Positions 58,991 through 64,000 of a stretch of 64,000 nucleotides of DNA are shown here, piece by piece; position 1 is the first letter of the stretch, and every line of letters starts with the position of its first letter. The position numbers and the translations under genes are program-made. The notes below the pieces were generated by a model. That model saw only the letters and a program-made list of their open reading frames with translations. It was not told the DNA's origin and ran no database searches. The stretch comes from Trametes villosa. Taxonomy: Eukaryota; Basidiomycota; Agaricomycetes; Polyporales; Polyporaceae. Location: assembly GCA_002964805.2 (NCBI GenBank), contig PUDQ02000033.1:868001-932000 (forward strand). The letters run 5' to 3'.

Positions 58991-61900
58991 TCAGCGCTGC
59001 TTGTACTTCGCCTCGTTCTCTTGGCGGATATTGGGGTCCAGGGTATTCTGAAGGCCGAGCAGCGTCTTGCTGACGGCTTCGCTAGCACCTATCATGGGTT
59101 TCAAGACTGCGATGGGTACAGCACGGACGACCGCGCGAACGGGGCCCTACAAGTATCGGTGAGCTCTGCATGATCCACGTTTTTACCGCATGCACATACC
59201 TCGTTTCCAGAGCGCTCATAGACTTCCATGGGCACTGCCAGGATCGTCTGCGCAGCGGAGTTGAGGTTCCGTTTGAGACTCTTGTACGCGAACTTGACGC
59301 CCTCCTTGACGTTCGTCGGCTGGTCCGCATACTTGCTGATCAAGTCCTCAGGGTCCTCCTCCAGCCCTTCTTCGTCGATCTCAAAGCCCGGGGGGAGCTG
59401 TAGCGCTTCCGCCGTCACCTGGTCTTTGAACTGACCCCCGAGGACGGTCTCCGCCTGCTCCAGGATGACCTGGGTTCCTGTCGCGAGGCGTGCACCCAGA
59501 CGGATGGCTTCCATCGCGGTGGACTTGACGAATGAATTGGCGCCCTTCTGGAGGCCGCGGACTACCCGCCCGTCCTTCTTGTATTGAGCGATAGGCAGCA
59601 GGACCAGGTCTGCCACGCCGGAGCCGACGTTCACAACGGACCGGATCGGCGCTACGCCAGAGATAACCTCCACAAGCTGGGTTGCCTTGACGTCAGGCGT
59701 CCATAGGTCGTTTAGAAGGTCGAAGAACCGCGGCCATCCCGTGATCTTTGCATCATGTCAGTACGAACCGCAGCCCGGCGGTGAATGGCACTTACCCCGT
59801 TCAGCGTGATATGCCGCAAGGTCATCTCGGAACCGTCAAAGTGGAAGAAGTTCATCAGTTCGATCGTACGGCCCTCCTTCAGCGCCCGGTAATCCACTCG
59901 GCGCGGCTTGTAGTCCAGCTTGAGGTCGATCGGGAAGACTTCGGCTTGTTCTGATAAAGGTTCTATGAGTAGTGGTCGACGTAAGTGTGCCGTGACATAC
60001 GGAAGTAGATCTCGCTCGACGGCTCCGACGGCGCGGCGGGGGCCGCATCAGGGTCTTTGAAGCTGAAGAACTGCTTGAGGAAGTCCAGCGCGTCTTGATC
60101 CACATGCAACCTCAGGGGCAGAACCTTGGCCTGGAATAGTATGAGTGAATAGCACCACAAGCTAGAAGCTGGGGGACATACGCGAAGCCTCGCCTCTTCC
60201 GATGGATGGCCAGGGACCGGGTGCAGTGTGCGGAGCTCCACCCTCACCATGTTCGAGCCGCTCTCCCGGACGTTGCCCCGCGCATCCGTTTGGAGACTGG
60301 TGAGGAACTTCTTCCATGTTGACGTCTTGATGTGGTCCAGGATCTCCACCTCCCGGACCGTAGCCAGGATCCGGGAGACCAGGGACTCGTCCTCGCGGTA
60401 GTTGTCTACCTCTGCGTCCAGACCCTCTAGCCGGAACTCGATGCTGGGCCCCTTGGCTCGGCGCAGTCGTCGGCGCTGTGCCTTTGTCGAATGGGAGCTG
60501 CTTCTTCCTGGTGACGCCAGGGGTTGGGGTTTCAGAGACTGCCACGAACTTTGGGTGTTCGTCTCGAATTCCTCGTTAAGCTCCTCGTCGATGGCAGCTA
60601 TGAGGGCGCCCGGTTCCAGCTCGTCGATGTTGTGCTCCAAGCCGATGTACACTGAGTTGAAGAGCAGCGCGTTTGTCTCCTCCACGCTCGGATCAGGGGT
60701 CTGCCCGCTCGCGACGAGTTGGCGGATCTTGGCCAGCTTGCGCCTCATCTCCTTCGCCTTCTCCTCGATAGTCTTCCTGGTGCGCACCCAATCGTAGCCA
60801 TCGTACAAGAAGACGACCACGTTGAAGTCGTGGATACGCGCTCGGAAGGTCGTGTCTCCGTGGCTGCGGGCGTAGTCAATACGAAGTTTGAGTGCACCAG
60901 TGAGAACAGCCATTGCGCACCTTGAATCGCCGGCGTCAGGCGGCAAAGTCTCGAAGTAATTCTGGACGATGCTCAGGCCTTCGGGACGTAGTATCCGGAT
61001 TGTCTCCCCGCCGAAAGTGGATGTGACACCTCTTGGGTCAGCGGCGCCCGGTGGAGTGTACGGACCTTCGTCGTCGGGCTCGTCGAACTCATCATCGCTG
61101 AGCTCACGCAGGCCGGCAGCAGCACCGAACGACTCGTCGAGGTAATCGGGATTCGTAGGGAGGTCGTCGTCTATCATGTCGGGGGCAGCGCCGACCTCAG
61201 GCAGGCGCCTGAATGCATGGTCGTCCAGAGATGCTACGGCAGATCATGAGAGGATGTCTTCAATGCACATGTATTGACTCACCAAGCATGCTGCGAGCTT
61301 GGGCAGGCTTCTGACTGACGTTGGCTGGCTCGGTACGCCGCTTGACCTCGGGAGGAGTTCTAGGATGGTGGTGGGGTGAGCAACTACGGTAACCAGATGT
61401 CAGACAACTCACTCAGGCGGAGGTGCTTTGAAGGCAGACGAGAAGTCCCCGATGAACGCCCCCAGTGTACCCATGGTGTCTGCACACATATGCAAGCGAA
61501 GATCTCCTTGCTCGACGAGGAGCTATCAACAACGCAGTAATGAGTGAGAGCACCGTAGACTTCATGGTGATTCCGACTTACGCGGGTATCGGACGGCGTT
61601 ACGGCGTCGATCTTCTTGAAGGAGAGGATGAGGTCGGACACCTCTACGAGCAACGCATAGCCAGCGGACTGTGCGAACAGCTGAGTTAGCAAGCAAAGCG
61701 TACAACATAACGGTACATACCTTCCAGAATCCCACGCCGGACGTCGCTGTGTGGGCACGGCCGGAAGGCTCTGATTCTTCGGGAGAGCTCAACGTATTGT
61801 CTATGAGCAAGAGTGACAAGGCTGGTATAGAGAGGTTGAAGGTCGAAGTAGGGGAGTTCCCTTCTATCACGGTCGAGAAGTCGAGCTCTCCAATGTATGG

Positions 61901-64000
61901 TACGGCAGCTCCAGGATGTGAAGGCGCGAGGAGGCGAATAGAGGTGTCAAGGATCTTCACGTTCACCCTCGTTCGTTCACTGGGGACAACAGATTCGAAT
62001 GCCTATAGCATGAACGTCAGTTCGATTCATAACTAGGCCAGATATGTGAACACATACCCCTGGAGGCGCCTTGAAGAACCGGCCGAGATCTGTTCCCCAT
62101 TTCAGGTCCGGATAGAAGTGATACGTGATCCCGCAGAGCGTAAGTCGAACCCTGGACTCCTTGGCTGTAGTCTCTGGAACGACGAGAGACGTGAACCGGA
62201 GCTTGAGGGCGGACTTGACAGTGGTGTTCTAATTCATTGTGTTTTTAGCAATGCCCGCAGAAAGAGAGCCGAGAAAACCTACCAGCGAGCGAGGTGTAGT
62301 GAGCGATAGGAAACAGTTGCGCCCAGTCGGTGAATGGTCATGCACGGTAAGATCCATCACCCCGACGGTGACCACAGTCTCGTCCTGAATAGACAGGAAT
62401 CAGTACCATGAGCTGCGTAAAACGGGAAGAGGCGCATACCTTGCCTTCAGGCTTGAGTTCCAGCAGTACATCGACGTCGGAAGCGGTGACATCGAAAGGA
62501 CGAACGAGGGATTGCTCATTCTCGTCCCTCGGTACCAGCAGTCTCACGGCCGCTGCAAGAAAGAATATGTTAGAAGCGGCCACGAGCCGTCATGTAAGTA
62601 GTATCGTACCTTCGGTCACCGTAACTTTCACAGCGGTCTCACTGCGCGGCTCCTGACGTGCTCTGATCGTACCCGCGAGACTCGTTACGCCGCTGTCAGG
62701 CGCGCTACTTGACGTCTCCGTCCGAGCAAAGAACCGGCTGCCGATCATACTAGAGTCGCCGCTACCGGCCCTCTGGGTGCCCGTGTCCGACCCTGCGTGC
62801 TCTGCAAACGCGGCCTCCATGAGTTGAGTGAGATCGTCTGCCCAAAGTTGCAGCCCGTCCAGGAGTGGTTTAGACAGCTCGACGTGCACGGAGGGTATGT
62901 CCAGGGATATCGCTGTAGAGCTGACGGCGTCGATCGCATTTGGTGATACCGTGGAGCGACTGACCAGTACTTGGGGCTGGAGGTTGTTGCCTACCTCACG
63001 TGCAGGGGGCGTGCCAATGGCGAAGGACGAGGCATCCTGCGCGTTCAGCGGGCCCAAAGACAGGATGGTCCGAGCTTTGGACTCGCCAACGAGAGAATGT
63101 GCGACCACGATCCGCTTCCACGTTGCGCCCAGCAGGATGTTGTCTCCTTGTCCTGACGCACGGGTAGGGGATTCCCCGCCATACAGGTCCTCGGCGGTTC
63201 CAAACCTAGCGGTACGGTCGCCTCCGCGCTCCGGAGCCCTCCCAGGTGTGAGGCAGAGGTCATGCACGTCGACAATCACAGCGCCGGAACGAGGTTGGCG
63301 TTGGGTGGGAGGGGGGACGCGAACTTCTACTCGGACCGCAGGCAAGTTCACGGAAATGGTCATCGCAGGTGGCTTAGGCCGTGGCTTCTACAGTGGTGAT
63401 CGGTCAGGTTGTCATGATTGAGGTACGCCAGATTGCTCACCTTTGTCCGGCGCGATCTCGGAGTAGTCTGCGGTCGGGCTGCAGGCTCACGGTAATCATA
63501 GCCCAAGTCGAGGTCGTCCAGCACCAGCTGTTCCAAGCGTCTTCTCTCCCGCTCCGCATCTTCCACCCGGAACCCTCGCAAGCCGGATACTCGAGGCGTG
63601 GCAGGACGCGAGCCCTCATCCGCCGTGTCTTCGTCGCTATCGGCAGCCTCGGGTTGGGCTGTGTCCTCGGGATGCTCCACACCAGGGGGACCAGCTAGCT
63701 CCTCGAGGAAGCGCAACGCCTCGCTCTTTCCGTCCCTAGCAGGGCCCAAGATAGCGCCGAGGTCCAGGAAGACATGGAGAGGCGCGAAAGTGACCTGAAC
63801 GTCAGCCGCGTCGTGATGATCATGCGAGCGACTACTCCCCGGTCGGAACTTCACGACTAGAGCCGGCGGTGCAGGCTTCGGGATTGTCTGATGACCCTTC
63901 CCAGGGGATGCAGACAGCCCTGCTAGTCCAAGCCGTCCAGGTGAGGAGGGAAGCATCACCGGGAATGTCCGCGTGGAAGGCGGGGTTGAAGACAATGAGG
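58991..64000 (-). CDS. atg2: Autophagy-related protein 2, 3' part (runs off the right edge)
   Basis: Atg2 is the lipid-transfer protein that bridges endoplasmic reticulum and the growing autophagosome with Atg18 and Atg9. The window holds 14 exons: 64000-63441 (partial), 63387-62610, 62552-62440, 62384-62283, 62228-62058, 62002-61721, 61668-61582, 61522-61413, 61359-61283, 61233-60182, 60130-60001, 59950-59796, 59745-59200 and 59146-58991, about 1,439 codons. The C-terminal region is diagnostic: FQQAEVFPIDLKLDYKPRRV, YRALKEGRTIELMNFFHFDG, LTLNGITGWPRFFDLLNDLW in its context, then VISGVAPIRSVVNVGSGVAD, LVLLPIAQYKKDGRVVRGLQ, and the end GASEAVSKTLLGLQNTLDPN. A conserved middle block is FNVVVFLYDGYDWVRTRKTI. 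The N-terminal chorein domain must lie beyond base 64000. All exon phases agree. Confidence 0.93.

Overview
The window looks like nuclear DNA of a GC-rich filamentous basidiomycete, most likely a wood- or litter-decay Agaricomycete. Protein genes sit close together on both strands. Most are cut by many introns of about 48-75 bases with GTRNGY donors and YAG/AAG acceptors. The gene set is typical eukaryotic (SRP54, SPT6, SPT8, RLP24, poly(A)-binding protein, SCAMP, ATG2), and the siderophore synthetase has the basidiomycete A-T-C-T-C-T-C layout. I saw no operons, CRISPR arrays, insertion sequences, rRNA or tRNA. All gene models were built by eye from splice sites and checked for reading-frame phase; none has transcript support here.

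Left part (1-17 kb): the tail of a gene at the edge, a roughly 4 kb stretch with no supported gene, then a small orphan gene (4292-4935), a CSM3/Swi3 replication-fork protein (-), a zinc-independent-looking medium-chain dehydrogenase/reductase (-), an NTM1-type protein N-terminal methyltransferase (+), a mitochondrial-type adenylate kinase (-), a COQ11-like NAD(P)-binding protein (-) and a secreted RlpA/expansin-like double-psi beta-barrel protein (-).

Middle part (17-42 kb): a SCAMP membrane-traffic protein (+), poly(A)-binding protein (+), SRP54 (-), the SAGA subunit SPT8 (+), two tandem copies of an unidentified multi-pass membrane protein (+,+), a membrane-anchored M19 dipeptidase (-), a small conserved membrane protein (-), a JMJD4-like JmjC oxygenase (+) and the elongation factor SPT6 (-). 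The tandem pair arose by a segmental duplication. Its junction still carries a scrap of the dipeptidase gene and a scrap of the SPT8 last exon, the two genes that flank the pair.

Right part (42-64 kb): a cytidine-deaminase-fold (RibD/Rib2-like) enzyme, then a divergent siderophore pair. One member is a 14-exon hydroxamate-siderophore peptide synthetase (-), the other an L-ornithine N5-monooxygenase (+). They share a 981-base promoter that holds two copies of the iron-regulatory GATA motif ATCTGATAA. After 2.5 kb without a supported gene comes a second small orphan gene (56495-57076). It has the same four-exon layout and the same RYHPYP core motif as the one at 4292, so the two are paralogues. 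RLP24 (+) and the 3' part of ATG2 (-, running off the right edge) complete the window.

Apart from the siderophore pair, neighbours do not form an evident pathway; the rest are mostly housekeeping genes in convergent and divergent pairs.
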